From positions 186,001 through 250,000 of the forward strand of contig NZ_JAGRPU010000002.1 in the NCBI RefSeq assembly GCF_024606225.1: DNA of 64,000 nucleotides, given 5' to 3'. The notes under the pieces are model-generated. The model made no database searches. It saw nothing but the letters and a program-made list of their open reading frames with translations, and had not been told where the DNA came from. The translations under genes and the position numbers were made by a program. The stretch is from Endozoicomonas sp. ISHI1. GTDB lineage: Bacteria > Pseudomonadota > Gammaproteobacteria > Pseudomonadales > Endozoicomonadaceae. The stretch's first letter is position 1; each line of letters starts with the position of its first letter. This document shows, piece after piece, positions 43,745 to 57,148 of the stretch.

Positions 43745-44869
43745 TCAGCGTTTTCTGACGACAACACTGCCAATCGAGTAGCCCGCTCCAAAAGAACAGA
43801 TAACACCAAAGCTGCCAGTTTCCAGATCTGCTGAGTGTTTATGGAAAGCAATGATTGATCCGGCAGAACTGGTATTGGCGTACTCATCCAGAATAACCGG
43901 CGCCTCTTCAGAAGTCGCTTCACGACCCAGTATTTTTCGTGAAATCAGCTGGTTCATGCTCAGGTTCGCCTGATGCAGCCAGAGGCGAGAGAGTTCTTCA
44001 GACGCTAGCCTTAGCTCATCCAGATGACTTGAAATGATCTCTGCCACTTTGGGACAGACTTCCTTGAAAACCTTGCGGCCATTCTGCACAAAAAGCTTAT
44101 CGGGTTGCCCTACGCCAGACTCATCAGCGCGATTCAGGAATCCAAAATTATTACGGATATTGTTGGAAAACTGAGTCCAGGCTCTGGTACCCAGTATTTC
44201 AAAACCATTCTCATTCCTGGCAACACTGTCGGCTTCAACAACAACGGCCGTAGAGGCATCTCCGAAAATAAAGTGACTGTCACGATCGCGAAAATTCAAA
44301 TGACCGGAAGTGATCTCGGGACTGATCACCAGAACCCTATGCGCGTGACCGGAAAGAATGGCATCCGTGGCCGCTTTGATCCCAAACGTTGCAGAAGAAC
44401 AAGCAACATTCATATCGTAGGCATAGCCAGACGCTCCCAAATAATATTGCACTTCAACAGCGACGGCAGGATAAGCCCTTTGCAAGTTGGAACAAGCAAC
44501 AATAACCAGATCCACCTCTTCTGGTCTAACTTTGGCCTGGAAAAGCGCATCTCTGGCAGCATGTAATGCCATTTCACACTGAACGGAGATTTCCTCGTTA
44601 TCCCGCTCGGGTAGCAGGGGTACCATACGGTCAGGATCAAGAACGCCTTCCCGATTCATGACATAACGGCTTTTAATGCCCGACGCTTTTTCTATGAACG
44701 CACTACTGCTCATCGGCAGAGGTTCCCTTTCACCAGCAGCGATTGCCTGCTGGTGTTTATCGTTCTCTTTTTGAGCCCAGGTGTTATAGCTCGCGACCAG
44801 TTCATCATTACTGATGGAGCTGGCCGGGGTGTAAAGCCCCGTTCCTGTGATAATTGCAGCGACAGCCAT
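43745..44869 (-). CDS. Beta-ketoacyl-ACP synthase III family protein
   Basis: Thiolase-fold condensing enzyme. 374 aa from the ATG at 44869 (MAVAAIITGTGLYTP). The catalytic triad is complete: Cys in NVACSSATFG (about 157), His in WLHQANLSMN, Asn in EYANTSSAGS. It carries an insert near residues 35-60 absent from E. coli FabH and resembles the longer FabH-like enzymes of pseudomonads that prime synthesis from acyl-CoA. Substrate not determined. A GTG at 44884 is an alternative start. Confidence 0.9.
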   Translation of the reverse strand: MAVAAIITGTGLYTPASSISNDELVASYNTWAQKENDKHQQAIAAGEREPLPMSSSAFIEKASGIKSRYVMNREGVLDPDRMVPLLPERDNEEISVQCEMALHAARDALFQAKVRPEEVDLVIVACSNLQRAYPAVAVEVQYYLGASGYAYDMNVACSSATFGIKAATDAILSGHAHRVLVISPEITSGHLNFRDRDSHFIFGDASTAVVVEADSVARNENGFEILGTRAWTQFSNNIRNNFGFLNRADESGVGQPDKLFVQNGRKVFKEVCPKVAEIISSHLDELRLASEELSRLWLHQANLSMNQLISRKILGREATSEEAPVILDEYANTSSAGSIIAFHKHSADLETGSFGVICSFGAGYSIGSVVVRKR

Positions 44870-44884
44870 GCTTGTTCCGATCAC

Positions 44885-45348
44885 CTTATCTAAGTGTGCT
44901 CCGTGATCCTATATCATGCACCATGGTAATAAAACCTTAAAATTTCACCTCACACCATTGTACGACAGCTCACCGGAGGCTGACCGAGTATAGACAGTCA
45001 TTCGCAGAAAGCACTCCCGGGGTCTTGGATGCTTGCTGCAGGGTGAGAGAGATTTCAGGAACCCAATTGACGGTTGTGTCTCAAATATACGAACCTAAAC
45101 TGCAGTAGAACAGATACACGGGTCGTGTGTGGATAAAAACGCAGTAGTCATTACGCAGGTTGATCCTGAACTGCAGACTCTGACCAACATGTCAGCAAAA
45201 AAGCCCCGAATAAAGAGCGGTCGTCCTTCATCATAGACTTTGCGTGCAGTAAAGAGACTGAAGTTTTTTTGATCAGAGAGCTTTTCCTATGAATGAGGCA
45301 CAGGCTCTTGCGTTTGATAAAACTGCCGAATCACCTGTTCCGAAGGAT
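44885..45348. other. Gene-poor stretch between KAS III gene and ppc
   Basis: About 460 bases without a supported gene. Plus-strand reading gives broken frames and one 32-codon ORF starting at 45289 (MNEAQALAFDKTAES) without a ribosome site or recognised homologue. It may include decayed coding DNA; I see no repeat ends. Confidence 0.35.
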
Positions 45349-45381
45349 AGCAGGCTCAGACAACTCCTGTTAGAGCCTGCT
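45349..45381. terminator. Hairpin downstream of ppc
   Basis: Perfect 9-bp inverted repeat AGCAGGCTC / GAGCCTGCT with an inner ACA/TGT pairing, about 30 bp past the ppc stop. No T tract follows on the minus strand, so it may be a 3' protecting hairpin. Confidence 0.45.
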
Positions 45382-45409
45382 CCGTGAGGAATAATGGTTT
45401 CCGGTTCAA

Positions 45410-48043
45410 TTAACCGGTGTTACGCATACCTGCAGCAATACCTGCAACGGTGATCATCAAAGCCTGCTCAAGGTTTTCACAAACCTCCCCTTCCTCTGTA
45501 TGTCTTACCCGGTAGAGTAACTCTGCCTGAAGAACGTTCAGAGGGTCAGTATAAGGATTACGTAAAGCGATGGCCTGTTTGTTCTGAGGATGGTTAGACA
45601 TCAACTCTTCACCGCCTTTGAGCTCCAGCAGTGCCTGAACTGCAGTTTCCAGTTGCTCTCGCAGGCTTTCTCCCAAATGCTGTAGCTCGGCGGGTACCAG
45701 ACGCTCCTCGTAGTATTCAGCCAGATTAGAATCGGTCTTCATAAAGACCATCTCCAGCATTTCCAGTCGTGCCTTGAAGAACGGCCACTGACTGATCATC
45801 TCTTCCAGAGTGTCTCTCTGACCATTTTCAAGGGCATTTTTCAGGGCAGCACCACATCCAAGCCAGGTGGGCAGCATGAGACGAATCTGGGTCCAGGCGA
45901 ATATCCATGGAATCGCCCGCAAACTTTCCACGCCACCATTAGGCTTGCGCTTTGCAGGTCTGGAGCCCAGCGGAAGCTTGGCCAGTTCCTGTTCTGGCGT
46001 CACAGCACGAAAGTAGGGAACAAAATCAGGCTCATCCCGAACCATGCCCCGGTAAATTTGCAGGGAATCCCTGGCCAGCTGATCCATCATATCTCGCCAG
46101 CTTTGTTTTGGTTCTGGTGGCGGCAACAGGCTTGCTTCGAGGGTAGCGCTGGCATAAAGCATCAGACTATTAATGGCGACGTCAGGGAAACCAAACTTGA
46201 AACGGATCATCTCTCCTTGTTCAGTGACCCGCAGATTATTGTTCACAGAGCCCGGTGGCTGGGAAAGAATCGCCGCATGGGCAGGGCCACCGCCGCGACC
46301 GATGGTGCCGCCACGACCGTGAAACAACGTCAGCTCAACATTATTTTCACGACAAACTTCCGTCACCTCTTCCATAGCCCGATACTGAGCCCAGGCTGCA
46401 GCCATCCAGCCAGCATCTTTGGCAGAGTCGGAATAACCGATCATGACCATCTGCCCCCCATGACAATAGCCACGATACCAGGGCAATGACAGCAGAGAGC
46501 TAATGCACTCACTGGCACCATCCAGAGCATCCAGTGTTTCAAACAGGGGAGCAATCGGCATCGCAAAGTCAACGCCACACTCCTTCAGCAATAGTGCTAC
46601 AGACAATACATCGGACGGCTTGTAGGCCATGGAAATGACGTAGGCCCCCAATGCCTGCTGACCTTCTCTGGCAATAGCACGACAGGTGGCAATGACTTCA
46701 GCGACCTCTTCGGAAGGCTCCCATTCTACCGGAATCATGGGCCTGGGATTCTGAAGCTCTTTTAGCAGAAAGGTCTGCTTTTCCTGCTCGTCCCAGCTCT
46801 GGTAATCTCCAATCCCGAGAGCCCTGGTTAACTCACTGACCGTCCGGGTATGCCTGCTCGCCTCCTGACGAATATCCAGACGTATCAGGGTGAGACCAAA
46901 GCTGTGAGCACGACGAATCATGTCCAACAGCGGACCATCGGCGATGACCCCAAGACCCACTTTATGCAACGAGTGATAGCAGAGCTCCAGAGGCTCAACA
47001 AGATCTTTATGCTCAAGAAGCACTTCAGAAGAACGGGGTTTATCGGCCAGTGAATATTCACACCAGCTTCGGGCCTCTCTGAGACGTTCCCTGAGTTGCC
47101 TGAGAATCACCCGGTAGGGCTCTCGACATTCCCCCAGTTTCTGCTTCATTTCTTCACTGCACTCTGTCATGGAGAGTTCTCCAATAAGAGGCTTCAGATC
47201 CCTGAGGTACAAATCCGCAGCCATCCAGCGGCTCAACAAGAGCACTTCCTGAGTCACCTCAGCGGTGACGAATGGATTCCCATCCCGATCCCCTCCCATC
47301 CAGGAAGAAAAACGCACCGGCACAGCATCCAGTGGCAGACCTATGTCCGTGTGTTCCCTGAGCCGCTCGTCTATGGCACGAACAAAATCAGGAACCGCAT
47401 TCCACAGAGAGTGCTCGATGGTAGCAAACCCACCCTTGGCCTCATCAACAGGCGATGGCCGCTTCATCCTGAACTCGTAAGTGTGCCAGGCCTGAGCAAT
47501 CAACTGACGAAGCCGGTCTTCATGGCGGGCCCGTTCCCTGAAGCTCAAACGGCTGCTTTCCAGCTTGCTAAGGCACTCAAAAATTGATTCATGTTTCTGG
47601 ATCAGGGTTCTGCGGGAAACTTCGGTGGGGTGAGCGGTCAACACCAGCTCCATATCCAGACTGGCTACACTGTCAGCGATCTGCTCTTGACTGAAACCCT
47701 GATTTCTCAGCCTGGCCATCAGCTCATCGAAGTGATCCGGGACACAGAACGTTTCGCCATGGCTGACGGCAATGCTGTCATATTGCTCGGCCAGATTAGC
47801 CAAATTGAGAAAATGACTAAACGCTCGTGTGACGGGCACCAGATCGTCATCGGAAAGGTTTTTCAATTGATCCAGCAAAACATCCCTATCATCCTCACTG
47901 CCTGCTCTTGCAGCCTTGGAAAGCTGACGAATACTTTCAATACGATTGAAAAAATCCTCGCCATGATGCTCTTTAATCGTTTGACCCAACAGTGTTCCCA
48001 GCAGGTTCACGTTGCGACGCAAATTCGCCTTGCTGTCTGTCAT
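45410..48043 (-). CDS. ppc: Phosphoenolpyruvate carboxylase
   Basis: Anaplerotic carboxylation of PEP to oxaloacetate. 877 aa, family length. Catalytic His in LVLTAHPTEVSRRTL, bicarbonate/PEP segments MGGDRDGNPFVTAEV, and GYSDSAKDAGWMAAAW; the Gly-rich FHGRGGTIGRGGGP loop and the C-terminal aspartate-site residues ending in RNTG are all present. Monocistronic on the minus strand; 48044-48447 upstream should hold its promoter. Confidence 0.97.
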   Translation of the reverse strand: MTDSKANLRRNVNLLGTLLGQTIKEHHGEDFFNRIESIRQLSKAARAGSEDDRDVLLDQLKNLSDDDLVPVTRAFSHFLNLANLAEQYDSIAVSHGETFCVPDHFDELMARLRNQGFSQEQIADSVASLDMELVLTAHPTEVSRRTLIQKHESIFECLSKLESSRLSFRERARHEDRLRQLIAQAWHTYEFRMKRPSPVDEAKGGFATIEHSLWNAVPDFVRAIDERLREHTDIGLPLDAVPVRFSSWMGGDRDGNPFVTAEVTQEVLLLSRWMAADLYLRDLKPLIGELSMTECSEEMKQKLGECREPYRVILRQLRERLREARSWCEYSLADKPRSSEVLLEHKDLVEPLELCYHSLHKVGLGVIADGPLLDMIRRAHSFGLTLIRLDIRQEASRHTRTVSELTRALGIGDYQSWDEQEKQTFLLKELQNPRPMIPVEWEPSEEVAEVIATCRAIAREGQQALGAYVISMAYKPSDVLSVALLLKECGVDFAMPIAPLFETLDALDGASECISSLLSLPWYRGYCHGGQMVMIGYSDSAKDAGWMAAAWAQYRAMEEVTEVCRENNVELTLFHGRGGTIGRGGGPAHAAILSQPPGSVNNNLRVTEQGEMIRFKFGFPDVAINSLMLYASATLEASLLPPPEPKQSWRDMMDQLARDSLQIYRGMVRDEPDFVPYFRAVTPEQELAKLPLGSRPAKRKPNGGVESLRAIPWIFAWTQIRLMLPTWLGCGAALKNALENGQRDTLEEMISQWPFFKARLEMLEMVFMKTDSNLAEYYEERLVPAELQHLGESLREQLETAVQALLELKGGEELMSNHPQNKQAIALRNPYTDPLNVLQAELLYRVRHTEEGEVCENLEQALMITVAGIAAGMRNTG

Positions 48044-48447
48044 AGATTTAACTTCCCGGGGTTTTACCGTGAAATTTCTTTCACTCTGGCACTTTGTTCA
48101 TGGCTTAAAGGCACGCTCACCTTAATTCTGATGGAGGGAATACCAGCAACTTTTTGAACGAAAGCACCGTTTATCCCTCATTTTGATGACGTACAACTTC
48201 GAGAATCACTGAGCCTATACCATAAAAACCGAATAAAAAAGCTTTCACAAACACTCACTAAGACAAACAAACAAATACAGGACACAAAAAACAGGGACAT
48301 ATCCGATTAAAGAAGGATTTTGGAGATACAATCAACCTCGCAAGCCCAAGAGGGTTTTCGCAGAATCTGACGTATCCCCATAGATCTTGTAATATGTTAA
48401 TTTGATGATTAATGAAGCAAGATTTCTCGCTGTTACGAGGTATCGAC
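48044..48447. other. Divergent region ppc / yfcZ-like gene
   Basis: About 400 bases with no gene I accept. It must contain promoters for ppc (minus) and the yfcZ-like operon (plus). No operator was recognised. Confidence 0.35.
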
Positions 48448-48744
48448 ATGAACGAAAAAGACCCCTTTGAGTGCACCACCTGCAATACTGTAGAGGTTGG
48501 TACCCTGATCCGCGACGATGATACTTGGGTTACCCTGGAGATTCGTGGCGACAAGGCAATTTCAGCCCGGGACAAGTTCAGGAAAATTGAACAGCGAGCT
48601 CTGTCAGTAGGATCAGGCAACTGCAAGGTGCAGTCGGAAACCAGTCAGGAAAACGGCATCACCGTCATCAAGGCGATGCTGGACTTTGACTGCACGGCAG
48701 AAAAGCTAATCTTTCAAATGTCCCTGCATAACAGCTCCCAATAA
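48448..48744 (+). CDS. YfcZ/YiiS family (DUF406) protein
   Basis: 98-aa protein of a conserved gammaproteobacterial family of unknown function. Recognised by VEVGTLIRDDD, the middle helix DKFRKIEQRALSV and the C-terminal TAEKLIFQMSLH, which match E. coli YfcZ (AEMLIFQLGLR). Two Cys occur in ECTTCN. ATG at 48448 follows GAGG; a longer frame from 48412 is unlikely. Confidence 0.85.
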   Translation: MNEKDPFECTTCNTVEVGTLIRDDDTWVTLEIRGDKAISARDKFRKIEQRALSVGSGNCKVQSETSQENGITVIKAMLDFDCTAEKLIFQMSLHNSSQ

Positions 48745-48750
48745 AACGAA

Positions 48751-49371
48751 TTGCATTCAATCAACATTTATGCCCCTGACGCCGAGCTGTCTTTCTGGCC
48801 AGAAGTGATCACACCAAAAGACTGTGAATTTTACTACCAGCAGCTTCTATCCGGGACCCGGTGGCGTCAGGATAAGATCACGCTTTTTGGAAAAGCATTG
48901 GATTTACCCCGTTTACAGGCATGGTATGGCGATAAAGGCATGACCTATAGCTACTCTGGCCTGACGCTGGTTCCAGAGCCATGGACACCAGTACTACTGG
49001 CAATCAAAGAAGTGGTCGAGCAAGCCTGTCGCTCATCATTCAACACAGTGCTGCTCAATCTGTATCGTGATGGTAATGACAGTAATGGCTGGCATTCCGA
49101 CGATGAAGCGGAGCTGGGCGAACACCCCGTTATTGCATCAATGAGCCTGGGTCAGGAAAGACGCTTTCGACTGAAACACAAAGAGGGCAAGTCCAGAGGT
49201 ATAAGTCCTTTGTCGATAAATTTATCTCCTGGCTCACTGCTGGTGATGTCAGGCTCAACCCAGCGCTACTGGCAGCATTGTATTCCCAAAACATCCGGAA
49301 CCGTTTTGCCCCGTATTAATCTGACTTTCAGGAATGTCATGCATGGCCCGAGCCCAGTGCCAGCGCTGTGA
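48751..49371 (+). CDS. AlkB-like 2-oxoglutarate/Fe(II) dioxygenase
   Basis: Likely removes alkyl groups from DNA or RNA bases by oxidation. 206 aa. The Fe ligands are His115 and Asp117 (GWHSDDE) and His176 (QHCIPK); the 2-oxoglutarate Arg is in PRINLTFR (about 188). NLYRDGNDSNGWHSDDE is typical of the ALKBH2/3-like subgroup rather than E. coli AlkB. No ATG is available; TTG at 48751, six bases after the previous stop, is the probable start. It overlaps the next gene, suggesting an operon. Confidence 0.92.
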   Translation: MHSINIYAPDAELSFWPEVITPKDCEFYYQQLLSGTRWRQDKITLFGKALDLPRLQAWYGDKGMTYSYSGLTLVPEPWTPVLLAIKEVVEQACRSSFNTVLLNLYRDGNDSNGWHSDDEAELGEHPVIASMSLGQERRFRLKHKEGKSRGISPLSINLSPGSLLVMSGSTQRYWQHCIPKTSGTVLPRINLTFRNVMHGPSPVPAL

Positions 49372-49954
49372 GCGTCCTTTGCAATTCTGCATCTGCCAGG
49401 ATCTACAGCTTGAGCAGGCCTGCTGTGAACTATTGATCCTGCAGCATCCTGATGAGGTCAAACATCCGCTGAATACCGCCCGGATTCTCAAACTAGGCAT
49501 TAAGAACTGCAAGATTCTCGTGGGTGAGGACTTCAATGAAAACCCACACCTCAAGATCCTTTTAGAAAACAAAAAAGGCTGTTTACTTTTTCCGGGCGAC
49601 GGGGCTCTTCAATCGTCTGAATATCAGAAAATCCACGGCCTGCCTGATGTTTGCATTCTGCTGGATGGTACCTGGAGAAAAGCCAGAAAGATACTTCACC
49701 TCAATCCCCAGCTTCAATCTCTACCGTGGATATCCCTGTCAGAAAACCTGGAATCCAGCTACCGAATCCGCAAAGCACCCCATCAGTCAGCTCTGTCCAC
49801 TGTCGAAGCCGCGGTATGCCTTATGCGAGTTTTTTCAGGAGACCCGGGGGTTCACCAAAACTGTCTGGACAGCTTCCGGACAATGATTGACCGGCAGATC
49901 GAAGCCATGGGTCGAGATGTCTACGAAAAAAATTATAGAAACCGATCAAAATGA
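49343..49954 (+). CDS. DTW-domain tRNA-uridine aminocarboxypropyltransferase
   Basis: DTW-domain enzymes such as E. coli TapT make acp3U in tRNA from SAM. 203 aa from ATG 49343 (ATG 49334 is an alternative). The N-terminal zinc cysteines CQRCERPLQFCICQ, the HP segment LQHPDEVKHPLNTARIL, the D-x-T-W motif (ILLDGTWRKARKIL) and SYRIRKAPHQSALSTVEA are all family features. Overlaps the AlkB-like gene by 29 bases. Confidence 0.9.
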   Translation: MARAQCQRCERPLQFCICQDLQLEQACCELLILQHPDEVKHPLNTARILKLGIKNCKILVGEDFNENPHLKILLENKKGCLLFPGDGALQSSEYQKIHGLPDVCILLDGTWRKARKILHLNPQLQSLPWISLSENLESSYRIRKAPHQSALSTVEAAVCLMRVFSGDPGVHQNCLDSFRTMIDRQIEAMGRDVYEKNYRNRSK

Positions 49955-49970
49955 ACTACTTTCAATAAGC

Positions 49971-49993
49971 ATTGTGATCACTTGAGTCACAAT
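49971..49993. promoter_or_regulatory. Inverted repeat upstream of ArnT-like gene
   Basis: ATTGTGA and TCACAAT separated by nine bases. The half-sites look like CRP half-sites, but the spacing is nine instead of six. Lies about 190 bp before the next gene. Confidence 0.3.
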
Positions 49994-50183
49994 CAACGCC
50001 TCAGTCAGGTTACTCATTGGTTGCGCTTTCTTTTGCAGCAAACGAACAGCAGATAGTCAGAGATTTTTTCCACTGTATTTGTGCAATGAATGAATTGGCC
50101 GAAACAATAAAGAGTAAAGGAACAAAAGTCCTTTGTATCCTTGGACGTTTTCACGGTAATCAGACACAGAGTTCAGAATAATA

Positions 50184-51641
50184 ATGACCGACGCCTCCCT
50201 AAAATCTTCTTCCCGCTGGTTCTGGGTGTCACTCCTGATACTGATTGCGGTTCTGATCCGGCTGCTCTCCCTCGGCCTGTACCCTCTGATGGACACCTCA
50301 GAAGCCCGCTACGGTGAGATCGTCAGGCTGATGGTAGAGACTAACGACTGGGTCATTCCGTATTTTGATTATGGTATCCCGTTTCTGGGTAAACCGCCGT
50401 TGTTTATCTGGCTTTCAGCCGTAAGCTTCAAGTTATTTGGCATCAATGAATTTGCCGCCCGCTTACCCTCCCTGATTTGTAGTTTGGGTATTCTGGCACT
50501 GGTCTGGAAGCTGGCCCACTTTCAAATGGGGAAACAAAAGGCAAAAATTACAGTACTGTTCCTGATCACTTCTGCTACGTTTCTGGTTCTTTCGGGAGCT
50601 CTTCTGGCCGACCCGGTCATGACCCTGACGATCACTCTTATCCTCTGCAGCTTCTGGATGGGCTGGCACTATCAAGACAAATCTATGGCACTGCGGTGGC
50701 AGTATCTGTTTTTTGCGGGTTGCGGTCTGGCATTTTTGGCCAAGGGGCTCGCTGCTGTGGTTCTGGCGGGCGGTCCGATTTTCTTATGGTGCCTTCCAAA
50801 AGCTCGATTGATAACGCTGTGGCACACATTCCCCTGGATCAAAGGCACTGTTCTGGCGGCCGCCATTGCCCTTCCCTGGTATATTAGTGCAGAGATACGC
50901 AACCCCGGCCTTCTGGAGTACATGTTTATTGGCGAACATTTTTCCCGCTATCTGGATTCCGGCTGGCAGGGTGATGAATACGGCAATGCCCATGTTCATA
51001 TGCTGGGGGCCATCTGGGGTTACTTGCTGGCAGGAGGCTTTCCCTGGACATTCGTGTTACTGGGAGTCGTCATTATCCAACTCTGGAAATTCTGGCAAAA
51101 GAAGCCCACACTGCAGTTGCAGGAATGGGATTACTTCCTGCTCTGCTGGCTGCTCTTTCTGCCTCTTTTTTTCACCTTCACCGCCAATCTGATCTGGACT
51201 TACACGCTGCCTGTGATGCCTGCTCTGGCACTGATTATTGCAAGACTGTTTGGGGAGCGTTGGCCTAGCCATTCCGGGAAGCTTATTGCCCTGGCGACCC
51301 TGACACCTCTGTTGATGATTATCACTACCATTGTCATGATGAACGACGGTGGTAAAAAATCTCAAAAGTACCTGGTCGCCGGCATGATGACTCACCCGGC
51401 TGAGCAGCCCGGTCATCTTATTTACTTCATGAAACGCCCCTTCTCGGCTCGCTTTTATTCCCAGGGCCAGGCCCTCTTAGCCTTTGATGAAGAGGAGATC
51501 CTCGATCAATTACACAAGAATCGCAGAGACTTTCTGGCCACTCGTGACGGCAACATTAATATGCTGTCGGACCCACTGAGAGAACGCTTCGAAAAAGTGT
51601 CCGAATATAGAAACTGGACCCTCTGGGTTGAGAAAGAATAA
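50184..51641 (+). CDS. ArnT-like family 39/83 membrane glycosyltransferase
   Basis: Integral membrane enzyme using a polyprenyl-phosphate sugar donor, as ArnT does for L-Ara4N on lipid A. 485 aa with about 10-12 hydrophobic helices. The first periplasmic loop has the catalytic Asp in LYPLMDTSEARYGEI, followed by YGIPFLGKPPLFIWLS as in ArnT. It is shorter than E. coli ArnT at the soluble C terminus. No arn genes are nearby, so the acceptor is unknown. Confidence 0.88.
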   Translation: MTDASLKSSSRWFWVSLLILIAVLIRLLSLGLYPLMDTSEARYGEIVRLMVETNDWVIPYFDYGIPFLGKPPLFIWLSAVSFKLFGINEFAARLPSLICSLGILALVWKLAHFQMGKQKAKITVLFLITSATFLVLSGALLADPVMTLTITLILCSFWMGWHYQDKSMALRWQYLFFAGCGLAFLAKGLAAVVLAGGPIFLWCLPKARLITLWHTFPWIKGTVLAAAIALPWYISAEIRNPGLLEYMFIGEHFSRYLDSGWQGDEYGNAHVHMLGAIWGYLLAGGFPWTFVLLGVVIIQLWKFWQKKPTLQLQEWDYFLLCWLLFLPLFFTFTANLIWTYTLPVMPALALIIARLFGERWPSHSGKLIALATLTPLLMIITTIVMMNDGGKKSQKYLVAGMMTHPAEQPGHLIYFMKRPFSARFYSQGQALLAFDEEEILDQLHKNRRDFLATRDGNINMLSDPLRERFEKVSEYRNWTLWVEKE

Positions 51642-51662
51642 TGCCTTCTGAAAAGTGCACAA

Positions 51663-52205
51663 CTACTTCCATTTGATATTGCAGCCAACACTGGGACTTT
51701 GATTCTCTGATACACGCTCTCCCGCCAACACTGCGTCCATTGCGGACCTCAAATCGCTTCCGGTCACAGGCTTGTCATTACCGGGACGCGAGGCATCAAA
51801 CTGACCTCGATAGACACACTTCAATTCGACATCGAAGAGAAAAAAATCAGGCGTACAGGCTGCATCATAAGCTTTCGCCACTGACTGACTTTCATCATAG
51901 AGATAGGGAAACGGGTAAGATTTTAATGCCATATTTTCAGGAGCATCATCAGGATAGCTTTCAGCATCGTTAGCACTGATAGCCACTATGCCAAGATCTC
52001 GATCGGCATAATCCTTGCCCAACTGCACCAGTGCATCTTCAATGTGAATCACATAGGGACAGTGGTTACAGATAAACATCACCAAAACGCCTTTCTCTTT
52101 ACTCACTTCCTGCAGTGAAACCGACTGCCCGGATGAAGGTTCAGGCAATTCAAAATCAGGGGCAGACGAGCCCAGTGCCACCATATTCGAAGGGGTCAGA
52201 GCCAT
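51663..52205 (-). CDS. Thioredoxin-fold redoxin (AhpC/TSA-like) protein
   Basis: 180-aa cytoplasmic redoxin. It begins MALTPSNMVALGSSAPDFELP, with the redoxin entry segment, and has a Cys pair in FICNHCPYV (about 46 and 49). AISANDAESYPDDAPENM and CTPDFFLFD are typical of the YbbN-unrelated DUF899-like/resA-type bacterial redoxins. ATG at 52205 has GGAG upstream; the frame extends to 52316 over the TetR promoter. Divergent from the TetR gene, so it may be its target. Confidence 0.85.
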   Translation of the reverse strand: MALTPSNMVALGSSAPDFELPEPSSGQSVSLQEVSKEKGVLVMFICNHCPYVIHIEDALVQLGKDYADRDLGIVAISANDAESYPDDAPENMALKSYPFPYLYDESQSVAKAYDAACTPDFFLFDVELKCVYRGQFDASRPGNDKPVTGSDLRSAMDAVLAGERVSENQSPSVGCNIKWK

Positions 52206-52318
52206 TGGGGTATTCTCCAGCTTGTATCCCACAATGCATGCTAATCCGTTGTGGGAGAGTTGTCGGGAACAGAAAGTTACTGCTACATTGGAAGTTCCCA
52301 AGTCAATTATTTTCATTT

Positions 52319-52912
52319 ATGGGTAGGCACACCTCTTTTAATAAAGACAAGGCGCTGAATAACGCACTCGCTCTCTTTTGGTCCCGAGGATTCTCGGCGT
52401 CTTCTCTAAGACAGTTAGAAGAAGCCACCGATCTGCACCCGGGTAGCCTTTATCATCATTTTAAAAACAAAGAAGGCTTATACCTGCACGTCTTACGGTA
52501 TTACATTGAACACTACCTACAGTTGAGAATCCAAAAGTATCTTGGTTCGGGCCCTCCGCTAGAAGGTTTACGCCGATTTCTGACAGCTGGCTATCGACAT
52601 CCCCAAGACATGCAGTACCAGAACTGCTGCTTTCTAGCCTGCACCAGCACAGAACTTCACCTGTTGCCAGATGAGGCCACAAAGCTGGTCAGACAGGCTG
52701 TCAATACGATTCAGCAAGCATTATTGACCCAGGTACTCAAGGGAACGGAAAAGAACCTCATCGCCCCCAGTTTGAGCAGCACGGATGCTGCAAGGGAACT
52801 CACCAGCTTTTTTCTCGGCCTTCAGTTAATGGCCAGAATCAGTCCCAATCAGCATCAATTAGATCTACTGGTCAAGCAAAGCCTTGGGCATATTCTGAAC
52901 CCTAAAACATGA
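52319..52912 (+). CDS. TetR/AcrR family transcriptional regulator
   Basis: 197-aa repressor-type protein. N-terminal HTH with ALALFWSRGFSASSLRQLEE and LHPGSLYHHFKNKEGLY; the C-terminal ligand domain resembles the NemR-like group, with a Cys-containing CCFLACTSTEL segment where the first Cys pair could sense electrophiles. ATG at 52319; the frame upstream overlaps the redoxin gene. The 113-bp gap to the divergent redoxin gene is a likely operator region. Confidence 0.9.
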   Translation: MGRHTSFNKDKALNNALALFWSRGFSASSLRQLEEATDLHPGSLYHHFKNKEGLYLHVLRYYIEHYLQLRIQKYLGSGPPLEGLRRFLTAGYRHPQDMQYQNCCFLACTSTELHLLPDEATKLVRQAVNTIQQALLTQVLKGTEKNLIAPSLSSTDAARELTSFFLGLQLMARISPNQHQLDLLVKQSLGHILNPKT

Positions 52913-53116
52913 TCGGGAAGGAAGATACCATGAAAAGGTTTGTCTGCAATATGTCCAAGGACTTATGCCCGGTTAAACGTACCAGAGCTCCAGTACCCCT
53001 TATTCTGGTGCAAGTTGGTGCAAACTTTCTCAGACGGATCGCTGAATAACCCCAACAGAAGATGACGACTGGCAATAGAACAACGCAAGAGCGAGAGCAG
53101 CGAACACTTCAACCAG
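52913..53116. other. Intergenic stretch after tetR
   Basis: About 200 bases with nothing recognised, apart from the terminator that follows. Confidence 0.3.
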
Positions 53117-53153
53117 AAAAAGCACCTGAAGCACCAAGCTTCAGGTGCTTTTG
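53117..53153. terminator. Bidirectional terminator between tetR and p97-like gene
   Basis: Perfect 12-bp stem AGCACCTGAAGC / GCTTCAGGTGCT with a 5-base loop, flanked by AAAA and TTTT. It can end both convergent genes. Confidence 0.9.
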
Positions 53154-53163
53154 CTATGAAAGT

Positions 53164-57148
<3,985 letters not shown>

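Noticed and set aside
45289-45387. 32-codon ORF MNEAQALAFDKTAES...
   Set aside because: No ribosome site or homologue, and its end overlaps the hairpin downstream of ppc.
49971-49993. CRP-binding site
   Set aside because: The half-sites look right (TGTGA, TCACA), but the spacer is nine bases instead of six, so I list it only as an inverted repeat.
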